64,000 nt of DNA from Echinicola jeungdonensis (lineage in GTDB: Bacteria; Bacteroidota; Bacteroidia; Cytophagales; Cyclobacteriaceae), in assembly GCF_030409905.1 (NCBI RefSeq), contig NZ_JAUFQT010000001.1:2583001-2647000 (forward strand), read 5' to 3'. The translations under genes were made by a program, and so were the position numbers. The notes under the pieces are model-generated. The model was not told the origin of the DNA. It saw only the letters and a list, made by a program, of their open reading frames with translations, and ran no database searches. The stretch's first letter is position 1; each line of letters opens with the position of its first letter. This document shows positions 45,461-54,158 of this stretch, one piece after another.

Positions 45461-45881
45461 ATTCGATTATGGTATTCCGCGTCCTTTGCAAGGAGGAAAT
45501 GTTAATTACCTTTTAAAGAAAAAAATACAACCCTTTAATAATTAAGTTTTACAGTGTTTTATTTTTAATTGGATTATTTTTAAAGTTTATTGTTTGTTTT
45601 AATGGTTGGTTTGTATAGGATTTTACAATTTTATTTTAGTAGAAGGTTTTTTTTAAATTGGATATTTGTAATTTAATTAATCGATTTAGCATAAATAAAT
45701 TTGTTTTGCTACATTAGCAGAAATTACCTGTTTGAACTAGCAGTTAAGGTCAAAAAACAATCCGAAATTTTAAATGGATAGGTTGATAAGAGGAGCTTGT
45801 GTTCAAAAAAAAATTATTAAAAAGCTTAAACGATTTAGTTTTAAAAATTAGATTGAAAATATTATTAAATAGATAATAAAA
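45461..45881. other. Noncoding region with promoter-like and operator-like words
   Basis: About 420 bp, very AT rich. It has a perfect -7 box TAAATTTG at 45696-45703 without a good -33 partner, the AATCGATT palindrome just upstream, and the word CGATTTAG repeated at 45682 and 45831. Confidence 0.5.
45677..45688. promoter_or_regulatory. AATCGATT palindrome next to a -7 box
   Basis: Same 12-mer as at 33164-33175, ending 7 bp upstream of TAAATTTG (45696-45703), so a bound repressor would block the polymerase. Confidence 0.45.
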
Positions 45882-46706
45882 ATGAAATTTAAATTCCTTT
45901 TGTTGCTTAGCTTAATGCCTTTGATGGTGTCTGCCCAAAAAGCTTATTTTGTTGATGGGTACCATGGAGGGGTATACGGCCATTACCCAAAATGGCAAAC
46001 CCAGTTTATGGTGGACAAGATCACCGAGCATCAGGACTGGAGGATCAATTTGGAAATAGAGCCTGAAACCTGGGATTCAGTGAAGGTTTATGATCCAGAA
46101 GCTTATAAAGCTTTTCAAGAGGCCATGACCCAAGCGGGTTTTGCGGAAAGAATTGATATTGTTAATCCATCGTATGCCCAATCTTACCTTTTTAACATAT
46201 CCGGAGAATCAATCATCCGACAGTTTGAACAGGAAATATGAATGATGAGTAAGCATTTTTCCAAATTCACTTATAGCACATACTCATCTGAAGAGCCTTG
46301 CTTTACCTGTGACCTGCCTCAAATTTTAAAATCTTTTGTATTCAAATATGCAGTCCTTAAAAATCCCAATACCTGTTGGGGAGGTTATACCCGTGGGTTT
46401 GGAGGAGAGTTGGTGAGCTGGAGGGGACCTGATGGGGCCTTTATTAAAACTGGTCCGGGGTATGAAAACGTTTTTGTTCTGGGTGTCAATGAATATTTCT
46501 GGGGTTATAAGGCCAGGTATTACACACCAATTTTACACCCTCACCTGACCAATGATAAACGGGAAATTGTTATGACCTACTCATTGAATTATACAGGATG
46601 TCAGGAAGATGCTTCCAATGCCTGTGACCCGGAAACAGGCTGGATGGATCCTTATTATTACCGTATCAAGGCAGTTAGGATTCCGGTTTCGATAATGGGG
46701 ATTTAA
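45882..46706 (+). pseudogene. Chimeric, nonsense-mutated glycoside-hydrolase-type gene
   Basis: Two in-frame pieces, 45882-46238 and 46242-46706, are split by a TGA at 46239-46241. The first has a signal peptide (SLMPLMVSAQ) and reads YFVDGYHGGVYGHYPKWQ...INLEIEPETWDSV...SYLFNISGESIIRQF. The second continues the same family with FTYSTYSSEEPCFT...NPNTCWGGYTRGFGGELVSW. This pattern is that of GH38-like secreted enzymes acting on alpha-mannosidic substrates, which normally run to 800 residues or more. After about residue 190 the sequence changes to VFVLGVNEYFWGYKARYYTP...DPYYYRIKAVRIP. That looks like the C-terminus of an unrelated secreted domain, so an internal deletion seems to have joined two genes. 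Function is almost certainly lost. Confidence 0.75.
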
Positions 46707-46764
46707 TTCCCCCATCCTCCCTCTGGCCACTTAAGAATTAAATAATACCACATAAATAACACCA

Positions 46765-47940
46765 ATGAATATTTACAAGGAAGAAAGGGTAGTGATGACC
46801 CTCGATGCAGGTGGGACAAATTTTGTTTTTTCTGCATTTCAAGGAGGTAAGGAATTGATTAAACCTTTTGTGATGCCTTCCCATGCGAATGATTTGCAGA
46901 AATGTTTGGATACCATTGTTGAGGTTTTTAAAGCTATCAGGGGTCAAATAAAAGGGGAGGTTGCTTCCATTAGTATTGCTTTTCCTGGCCCGGCAGATTA
47001 TAAAAAAGGAATCATAGGGGACTTGCCCAATTTTCCAGCCTTTAAAGCAGGAGTTCCATTAAAAGATATGTTGGAGGGTCTGTTTGGCTTACCCACATTC
47101 ATTAATAACGATGGGGACTTGTTTGCCTTTGGAGAATCAGTGGCTGGGATGCTTCCTGAGGTCAATCAAAAATTACAATCGCTAGGAATCAATAGGGAGT
47201 ATAAGAATTTGTTTGGTGTTACCCTGGGGACAGGCTTTGGAGGAGGGATGGTTATTAATAATCAATTGAACACTGGAGATAATTCCGCATCCAGTGAAAT
47301 TTGGCTTACGCGGAACCCTATTCATCATCATTTAATAGCAGAAGAAGGAGTCAGCATTAGGGCCATTCAAAATGTATATCAAGAGGAGGCAGGAATCAAA
47401 TGCGATTTTTCACCAAAGGATATTTATGAAATTGCATTGGGGGAAAAAGAGGGGGACCAAGCTGCTGCTCAAAAAGCCTTTGATAATATGGCTTTTGTAA
47501 TTGCTGAGGCATTGGCCAATGCCATGACTCTGATTGATGGGCTAATAGTTATTGGTGGGGGACTTGCTGGAGCATCTAATTTAATAGTACCAAAAGTTAT
47601 CCAGCATTTGAATGGGACCATAGAAAATGGAAAGGGAGAAAAAATTCCCCGCTTAGTTTCAAAGGTATATAATGCAGATGATCCACAATCCTGGAAGGAA
47701 TTTGTGGCGGACCATGAACTGGAAATAGAAGTTCCTTTTACCAATAAAAAAGTGAGCTACAGGCCTGAAAAAAGGATTGCCCTGGGCTTGTCCAGGCTTG
47801 GGACCAATAGAGCAGTAGCCATTGGCGCTTATGCTTTTGCCCTTAGCCAATTAGATGAAAATAGTAAAGTGCCCCAATCTAAATTTAGAATGCTGGGGGA
47901 TGAATCAATGATGAACGGAAAAAAACAAGAAAATGAATAA
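46765..47940 (+). CDS. ROK-family sugar kinase
   Basis: Cytoplasmic ATP-dependent sugar kinase (or kinase-like protein) of 391 residues. The phosphate-1 motif is VMTLDAGGTNFVFSAF near residue 10, the catalytic-Asp region is FINNDGDLFAFGE near residue 111, and GVTLGTGFGGGMVIN lies near 152. The GHxxxxxxxxxCxCGxxGC zinc motif of many ROK proteins is absent; NPIHHHLIAEEGVSIRAI stands there instead, so this is a zinc-free branch. The sugar is unknown; mannose, fructose or glucose are reasonable. It overlaps the next gene, a sugar porter, by 8 bp, so uptake and phosphorylation are probably linked. Confidence 0.88.
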   Translation: MNIYKEERVVMTLDAGGTNFVFSAFQGGKELIKPFVMPSHANDLQKCLDTIVEVFKAIRGQIKGEVASISIAFPGPADYKKGIIGDLPNFPAFKAGVPLKDMLEGLFGLPTFINNDGDLFAFGESVAGMLPEVNQKLQSLGINREYKNLFGVTLGTGFGGGMVINNQLNTGDNSASSEIWLTRNPIHHHLIAEEGVSIRAIQNVYQEEAGIKCDFSPKDIYEIALGEKEGDQAAAQKAFDNMAFVIAEALANAMTLIDGLIVIGGGLAGASNLIVPKVIQHLNGTIENGKGEKIPRLVSKVYNADDPQSWKEFVADHELEIEVPFTNKKVSYRPEKRIALGLSRLGTNRAVAIGAYAFALSQLDENSKVPQSKFRMLGDESMMNGKKQENE

Positions 47941-49288
47941 TAATAAACTGTTTTATTATGCAATTACGGTGTCCATGGCTGGATTTTTATTCGGTTTTGA
48001 CACGGTTGTGATTTCGGGGGCCAATTTGCCCATTAAGCAATTATGGAATACTTCCGAGTGGTTTCATGGTACTTTTATTATGTCCATGGCTTTATGGGGG
48101 ACCGTAATCGGTGCCCTATTGGCAGGATATCCAACTGAGCGGTTAGGTAGGAAGGTGACTTTGATTTGGATAGGTATTTTGTTTTTTATTTCTGCTCTAG
48201 GTTCTGCCTTGGCCCCCGATCCTTACACTTTTTCCTTTTTCAGATTTATTGGTGGCTTGGGTGTTGGAGCTTCTTCCATAGCTGCACCAACTTATATTTC
48301 CGAAATTTCAAATCCTGAAAATAGAGGAAGGTTGGGAATCCTTTATCAGTTTAACCTGGTGTTGGGTATATTGATTGCCTTTATTTCCAATTACCTGTTA
48401 GAAGGAGTTGGAGGCCAAAATGATTGGCGTTGGATGCTGGGTGTAGAAGCAATTCCGGCAATATTGTACACCTTAATGGTATTGGGGGTTCCTAAGAGTC
48501 CAAGGTGGCTGCTTATCCATCAAAATAATCCTGCAGAAGCTTTAAGGGTTTTGAAATTGACTACGGCTGATAAGGAAGCAAGACAGATTTTGAATTCCAT
48601 CGAAATAGATCACCTTAAAACCCAAAGCAATACTTCCTCCGTGTTTTCAAAAAAATATAGTTTTCCTATGATATTAGCCTTTTTGATTGCCTTTTTTAAC
48701 CAGCTTTCCGGCGTGAATTTTATTCTTTATTACGCTCCTGAAATTTTGGAAAAGGCGGGTTTTGGTACTTCAGATTCCTTGTTCAGTTCCATTTCCATAG
48801 GTGTTGTTAATTTGATTTTCACCCTTATCGGAATGTATTTGATTGATAGGGCAGGAAGAAAACAATTGATGTATATAGGATCAATTGGTTACATTATTAG
48901 CCTTTCCATGGTGGCATTGGGTTTTTACATTGAATCATCTGCACTTTTTAAACTGGTGTTCATTTTGACATTTATTGCCTCTCATGCCATTGGTCAGGGA
49001 GCAGTGATTTGGGTGTTTATTTCCGAAATATTCCCCAATAAACTTCGCGCTTATGGTCAAGCATGGGGGTGTGGTACCCATTGGGTTTTTGCCGCCTTGA
49101 TTACCCTGTTCGGCTCCGTGATGATCAATAGCTTCGCACCATGGAAAGTGTTCCTGTTTTTTGCCTTTTTTATGGTTTTACAGCTACTGTTTACTCATTA
49201 TTTGATGCCGGAGACAAAAGGTGTTTCTTTGGAAGATTTACAGTCCAAGTTGGTCAAAGAAGATGAGGAAAAGGTCCTTCAAAGTTAG
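47933..49288 (+). CDS. MFS sugar porter
   Basis: Inner-membrane proton-sugar symporter of 451 residues with 12 predicted helices. Sugar-porter signatures are complete: GFLFGFDTVVISGA in helix 1, ERLGRKVTL after helix 2, VPKSPRWLL at the start of the central loop, NQLSGVNFILYYAPEI in helix 7, DRAGRKQLMYIG in loop 8-9, and the terminal MPETKGVSLEDLQ. It overlaps the ROK kinase gene and ends 71 bp before a strong terminator. The pair seems intact, although every other gene of the neighbourhood is broken. Confidence 0.94.
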   Translation: MNNNKLFYYAITVSMAGFLFGFDTVVISGANLPIKQLWNTSEWFHGTFIMSMALWGTVIGALLAGYPTERLGRKVTLIWIGILFFISALGSALAPDPYTFSFFRFIGGLGVGASSIAAPTYISEISNPENRGRLGILYQFNLVLGILIAFISNYLLEGVGGQNDWRWMLGVEAIPAILYTLMVLGVPKSPRWLLIHQNNPAEALRVLKLTTADKEARQILNSIEIDHLKTQSNTSSVFSKKYSFPMILAFLIAFFNQLSGVNFILYYAPEILEKAGFGTSDSLFSSISIGVVNLIFTLIGMYLIDRAGRKQLMYIGSIGYIISLSMVALGFYIESSALFKLVFILTFIASHAIGQGAVIWVFISEIFPNKLRAYGQAWGCGTHWVFAALITLFGSVMINSFAPWKVFLFFAFFMVLQLLFTHYLMPETKGVSLEDLQSKLVKEDEEKVLQS

Positions 49289-49359
49289 GGTGCCAAAGGA
49301 AATAAATTGGAAAATGATAATCCCTTAATGTTATAGAAATGGTCAATATCTGATGAAAG

Positions 49360-49388
49360 AACCCGCAGATTGGTCTGCGGGTTTTTCT
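49360..49388 (+). terminator. Rho-independent terminator after the sugar porter
   Basis: 10-bp stem AACCCGCAGA/TCTGCGGGTT (49360-49369 with 49374-49383), loop TTGG, then a T-run. Confidence 0.93.
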
Positions 49389-49533
49389 ATAAAAAAAGAA
49401 GTAGAAATCTTTGGTTTCAGGAATCAATTTAGAATGCTAAATTGTTTTAACTTAAGGTTTTAAATATTTCCCTTATAATTCTAAGGGACAGGGTTATGAT
49501 TTTTAGATAAATTTAATTGAAACATAAAAAATA

Positions 49534-49704
49534 ATGGCCAAAAATAAGGTTTCCATTAGTGATATAGCAAAGCAGCTTAATATTTCCACGACAACCATAT
49601 CTTTTATCCTGAATGGAAAAGCGAAGAAGAAAAGTATAAGTGATAAGTTGGTGGCTAAGGTGCTGAAAAAAGTGGAGGGGGAGCAAAAAAAAATATCAAT
49701 TTAG
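49534..49704 (+). pseudogene. LacI-family regulator remnant (HTH only)
   Basis: A 56-codon frame encoding the LacI DNA-binding domain (VSISDIAKQLNISTTTISFI, then LNGKAKKKSISDKLVAKVLK), cut off after the third helix. Just past its TAG, the next frame reads YEKDFGTHTGKALFR, which resembles the LacI hinge (normally PNQxARxLRTGKS). The frame is therefore shifted near the A9 run at 49686-49694 and runs into the following GH43 signal sequence. The sensor domain is absent, probably deleted. Confidence 0.8.
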
Positions 49705-49756
49705 TTATGAAAAAGACTTTGGGACTCACACGGGAAAAGCCCTCTTTCGAATAATA

Positions 49757-51267
49757 TTGCTTTTTTTCCTCTTTTGTGTTTTAAGTTGCAATGAGGAACT
49801 AAAGCAATCTTTTCAAGAGCAGGTTATTCCTGGGGAATTGCCTGATCCATCCGTGATCAAAGTAGGTGATGTATATTATGCAAGTGGCTCTTCAAATAAT
49901 TGGGGACCCTATTACCCAGTATATCAATCTAAAAATTTGAAAAACTGGGAATTTGTAAACTATGTTTTTGATCAAAAGCCAGAATGGACCATTGATAGCT
50001 ATTGGGCTCCCGAATTATTTTATGAAAATGGAACCTACTATTGTTACTATACCGCAAGGAGGAAAGATGGGATTTCTTGTATAGGGGTGGCAACAACTGA
50101 TGATATTACAAAAGGTTTTAAAGATCAAGGTGTCATTATTGAGTGGGGCAATGAAGCTATTGATGCATTTGTTTTTAAAGAAAATGGAACAAAGTAAATC
50201 ACTGGGAAAGCTTATGGGTTAACTCCTGATAAGCCCATTCAAATCTTGGGTTCTGCACTGACTGAAAATGGGTTGAAATTGACCGGGGAAGCCTTTGAAA
50301 TCTTGACAGCAGAAAAGGACAGATAGGAAAGTGGGGTATAGAGGGCCAGTGTATTGTGAAGCACGGGGATTATCTCTATATGTTATATTCAGGAAATGCT
50401 TGTTGTGGAGGGTTGTGTGATTACCAGGTAGGGGTAGCAAGGTCCAAATCCATCAAAGGACCTTGGGAAAAAAATCCAGCCAATCCCATTTTAAAAAGTA
50501 ACGAAACCTGGAAGTGCCCCGGTCATGGCACGTTGGTAAATTCAGGTAATGAATGGAATTATTTATACCATGCCTATCCCAATTATGGATTTCCATACAT
50601 AGGAAGGTCCGCTTTACTTAGTCTCTTAATTTGGGATAAAAAAAGTGATTGGCCTTATTTTAACTTAAGTCCTGAGGACATCGACCCAAGACAACTCAAA
50701 ACTGGAAATGTAGATGAGTTTGATGGCAAAATGGCGGATTGGTGGCGGTTTGATGTGTCCACTTACCTTCCTGTTACCGAGATTTCGGATTCAAAACTTC
50801 GATTAAAAGATCAACCCATTGTAGAAGGGGGAAATATGATATCTGCCATGGTGGCAGTTCCAGAATATGGAGATTTTGAAATTCAGACTACTATTGCCGA
50901 AGTAAATGGTGTGATGAGTGGACTGGTCTATTATGCCACAAAAGATCGCTCAGTGGGCTTTGGGGTTGAAGACCAACAACTTGTAGTTTGGGAATTGAAT
51001 AAAGGAGATTTTGAAGTGCTTTCCTAGGAAATAATTCAATCGGAGGGCCCGGTTTATTTAAAATCCTCTATGAAAGGGGTAAACCAGATCGAGTTTTCTT
51101 ACAGTACAGACCATCAAAACTGGAAACCCATGCCATTGGACGGTCCTGTGAAATCAGACCATTTGTCCTGGTGGTCCTGGGGAATAAAGGCAGGCCTTTT
51201 TGTTAAGGCTGGGAGTTATGCTGAAAATAGGGTCGGGGTATTTGAAAATTTCGAGATTAAATATTAA
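49757..51267 (+). pseudogene. Broken GH43-type glycoside hydrolase lipoprotein
   Basis: Beta-propeller glycosidase gene with several lesions. The first piece has a lipoprotein signal (FCVLSC) and the GH43 opening GELPDPSVIKVGDVYYASGS, then SYWAPELFYENGTYYCYYTA. It stops at TAA 50195-50197. The frame continues through KAYGLTPDKPIQILGSA to a TAG at 50324-50326 and a one-base shift in the G-run at 50333-50336. It resumes as GDYLYMLYSGNACCGG...KSKSIKGPWEKNPANP...HGTLV and a C-terminal beta-sandwich, with a third stop at 51025-51027 before NRVGVFENFEIKY. The catalytic Asp (LPDPS) and Asp/Glu regions are recognisable. Intact relatives act on arabinan, xylan or similar. Confidence 0.85.
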
Positions 51268-51302
51268 AAAGGCTTTTTGGCTGATTTGCTCAGTAAGAAG
51301 AG

Positions 51303-52596
51303 GTTACTCTTCCGAATTTCTTTTCAGATATTATGGTGCTTCAGCGGAATCAAATAATAAAAATTTGGGGCATGGTAGATAAAAAAGATGTCATCACAGT
51401 TCAATTTTACGGTGTTGAAAAAAAGTGTAGCAGGCAAGGATGGAAAATGGTCGGTAGATCTCCCTGCAATGAAATATGGAGGGCCATTCGAGTTGATTAT
51501 TAAAGGCGAAAAAAATAGGCTTGTCTTTAAAAATATATTCATTGAAGATGTTTGGTTATCCAGTGGGCAGTCCAACATGGAGTTTGGTCTCAATGGAGAT
51601 TTTACCGGCAAGGAGGCTATTGAAAACTCCAAAAATTCAAATATCAGGCTACTTAATGTTCCTAAAGCCATTCAAAATTCAGAAACTTTTGATATTGGAG
51701 CAAGTTCCTGGAGTATATGTGGTCTCTCCACATCAACCAACTTTTCGGCAGTAGGATATTTTTTTGGAAAAAGATTGCAGGAAAACCTGGATATTCCTAT
51801 TGGGCTAATCAATTCCTATTGGGGTGGAACAGATATTGAAACTTGGACAAGCTGGAAGGCTTCAATGGAAAATAAAGAATTTGCCAAGTACAATTGGAAA
51901 ACAGTAGAAAAGGCTTTGGGATATTCAACAGCTGATCTAAATAAATTCAAAAAGTCAATTGAAAATGATTCCGCCTTAAAAAGAGGTGGTTTGACCCTGA
52001 TACCAAGGTTAAAGGTTGGGGAAAAATGACTGTTCCTAAAAGTTGGGATGGGAAGTTTGAGGATGAAGATGGAATTATCTGGTTTCGCAAGAAAGTGGAA
52101 TTGCCCAAAGAGGTTGAAGGGAAAGAAGGAGAACTCAACCTTGGACCTATAGACGATGCTGACATCACTTGGGTAAATGGAGAAAAGGTTGGAGAAATAG
52201 CTTTCTGGATGGCCAATAGAAATTATAAAATAAAACCGGAAATATTAAAACCAGGAGAAAATACCATCAGAGTCAGTGTGATGGGTAATTCTTCCCAGGA
52301 AGGGATACATGGCAAACCTGAGGATGTTTACCCGAAGGTAAACGGTGAAAAATATCCTTTGGCAGGAGAATGGGGTTATAAACCTTCAGTAGTCAGTTCG
52401 GGCTATGGGTTTTCGAATAGGGGAAAGGTCCAAATTCCTTTGCTTCTTTTTCTTTTAATGGCTTGATATATTCTTTGGTGGGATTTGGCATCAAAGGAGT
52501 GATTTGGAACTAAGGGAAAACAATGCCGGAGGAGCTTACCGGTATGGAAAACTTTTCCCAAACTTAATCTATGACAAGTCAAAAATAATTACTTAA
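51303..52596 (+). pseudogene. Broken sialate O-acetylesterase (SASA family)
   Basis: Remnant of a secreted carbohydrate esterase. It begins LPNFFSDIMVLQR...[19 protein letters not shown], shifts frame in the A7 run at 51418-51424, and continues as [23 protein letters not shown] and [11 protein letters not shown], with the catalytic Ser in GQSNM. It shifts again near 51985-51992 into [21 protein letters not shown] third shift near 52440 leads to NGLIYSLVGFGIKGVIWN, where a TAA replaces the usual Gln of the YQGE-type motif. A last shift gives NNAGGAYRYGKLFPNLIYD, after which the family sequence ends. At least four frameshifts and one nonsense change are present, and the 3' half is missing. Confidence 0.82.
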
Positions 52597-53720
52597 ACTA
52601 AATGTTCCTTAAGATGTTTTTCAACCGGGAAATATGGCAGGTCAAAAGCCTCTGCCACTGCTTTATAAACAATTTCTCCTTTGATAATATTGAGACCAGC
52701 TGCTAATTCTTCATTTTCCACTGCAGCCTTTTGCCAACCTTTTTCAGCAAGTTCAATGGCATAGGGTAAGGTAGCATTAGTGAGTGCAACGGTAGAGGTG
52801 TAAGGGACAGCACCTGGCATATTGGCCACACAATAGTGGAGTACATCATCGATGGTATAAGTTGGGTTTTCATGAGTGGTGGGTTTGCAGGTTTCTATGC
52901 ATCCACCTTGATCTACAGCTACATCTACCAATACTGTCCCTTTTTCCATGTCTTTTAACATATCCTTGCTGATCAAATGGGGCGCTTTTGCCCCAGGGAT
53001 AAGTACTGCCCCGATGATTAGGTCGGCAGAAGGAATCAATTCCCGGATATTAAATTCATTGGACATCCTTGTGCGGACATTTGCAGGCATTACGTCCGAA
53101 AGGTATCTCATCCTTGGAAGTGAAACGTCCAGAATTGTTACATCGGCACTTAAACCTGCAGCCATCCAAGCTGCCTGGGTGCCTACAACTCCACCCCCGA
53201 GAATGAGGACTTTTGCCGGTAAGGTTCCCGGAACACCTCCCATAAGAATGCCCTTACCTCCTAAAGGTTTTTCCAAATAGTTGGATCCTTTTTGGGCAGC
53301 CATCCTTCCGGCTACCTCGGACATTGGGATTAGTAAGGGAAGACCTCCTCCTCTTTTTTCCACCGTTTCGTAAGCTAGGCAAATGGAATTACTTTTCATC
53401 ATGGCACGGGTAAGGGGTTCGTGGGAGGCGAAATGGAAATAAGTAAATACCAGTTGGTTTTCCCGAACCAGCTTATACTCCGGTTCTATGGGTTCCTTTA
53501 CTTTGATGATCATTTTGGCTTCCTCATAAATCTCCTCAATAGTGGGAAGAATTTCTGCGCCAGCAGAGAGGTAAAGGTCATTTGAAAAACCACTTCCAAC
53601 TCCTGCATTATCTTGAATATAAACCGTATGACCTCTTTTGACCAATTCTTGTGTGCCCGCAGGAGTCAGGGCTACCCTGTTTTCCTGAACTTTTATTTCT
53701 TTTGGGATCCCTATTACCAT
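52593..53720 (-). CDS. ald: Alanine dehydrogenase
   Basis: Interconverts L-alanine and pyruvate plus ammonia with NAD; 375 residues, the family length. Substrate residues are R15 (ENRVALTP), K75 (KVKEPIEPEY) and H96 (TYFHFASH). The NAD site is LILGGGVVGTQAAWMAAGL near residue 171. Further signatures are GAVLIPGAKAPHLIS and VDVAVDQGGCIET, with the catalytic Asp near residue 268. The gene stands alone and converges on the esterase remnant. Confidence 0.96.
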   Translation of the reverse strand: MVIGIPKEIKVQENRVALTPAGTQELVKRGHTVYIQDNAGVGSGFSNDLYLSAGAEILPTIEEIYEEAKMIIKVKEPIEPEYKLVRENQLVFTYFHFASHEPLTRAMMKSNSICLAYETVEKRGGGLPLLIPMSEVAGRMAAQKGSNYLEKPLGGKGILMGGVPGTLPAKVLILGGGVVGTQAAWMAAGLSADVTILDVSLPRMRYLSDVMPANVRTRMSNEFNIRELIPSADLIIGAVLIPGAKAPHLISKDMLKDMEKGTVLVDVAVDQGGCIETCKPTTHENPTYTIDDVLHYCVANMPGAVPYTSTVALTNATLPYAIELAEKGWQKAAVENEELAAGLNIIKGEIVYKAVAEAFDLPYFPVEKHLKEHLV

Positions 53721-54079
53721 AGCCTAATAATTTTGAAGTTTGTAGCCTTTAAGGTAAATATAAGATTTCAAGGGAGAAAATAATTGTGTTTTAGGAGAAT
53801 GTTTCGGGGATCCCCGAATGGATGGACTGTTTTGGCTTTTTGTATTGAAAAAGTTGTGTTTTTTTTGTGTTTGTTTGGAGGGGATATGGGCTATTGAATT
53901 ATTTTGATATAGTCAAGCACAGAATTTTAGGTGGGAATATAAATTTTTTAAAGCTTGAAACTGTTTTTGTTAAGGATTTGGTAGAATGTATATTTTCAGG
54001 ATAAAATTTCGAAAATAGTATTTATTTAAACGATGTATAAAATTTATTATTGAGCAGGGGTTCCATGTGATTAGGATTA
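53721..54079. other. Noncoding spacer between divergent ald and E1 genes
   Basis: AT-rich DNA with no gene. It should hold the ald promoter on the minus strand. The E1 promoter begins at 54080. Confidence 0.5.
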
Positions 54080-54110
54080 TTTGTAAAACTGTTAAATTTC
54101 TGTATTTTTG
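54080..54110 (+). promoter_or_regulatory. Promoter of the fused E1 dehydrogenase gene
   Basis: TTTG (54080-54083), 19-nt spacer, TATTTTTG (54103-54110): an exact consensus match. It overlaps the first possible start codon of the downstream frame (TTG at 54108), so translation must start further in. Confidence 0.7.
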
Positions 54111-54158
54111 GATTACTTGAATACCCAAAATAATAATTTAAATCAACAAGAATTCGAA

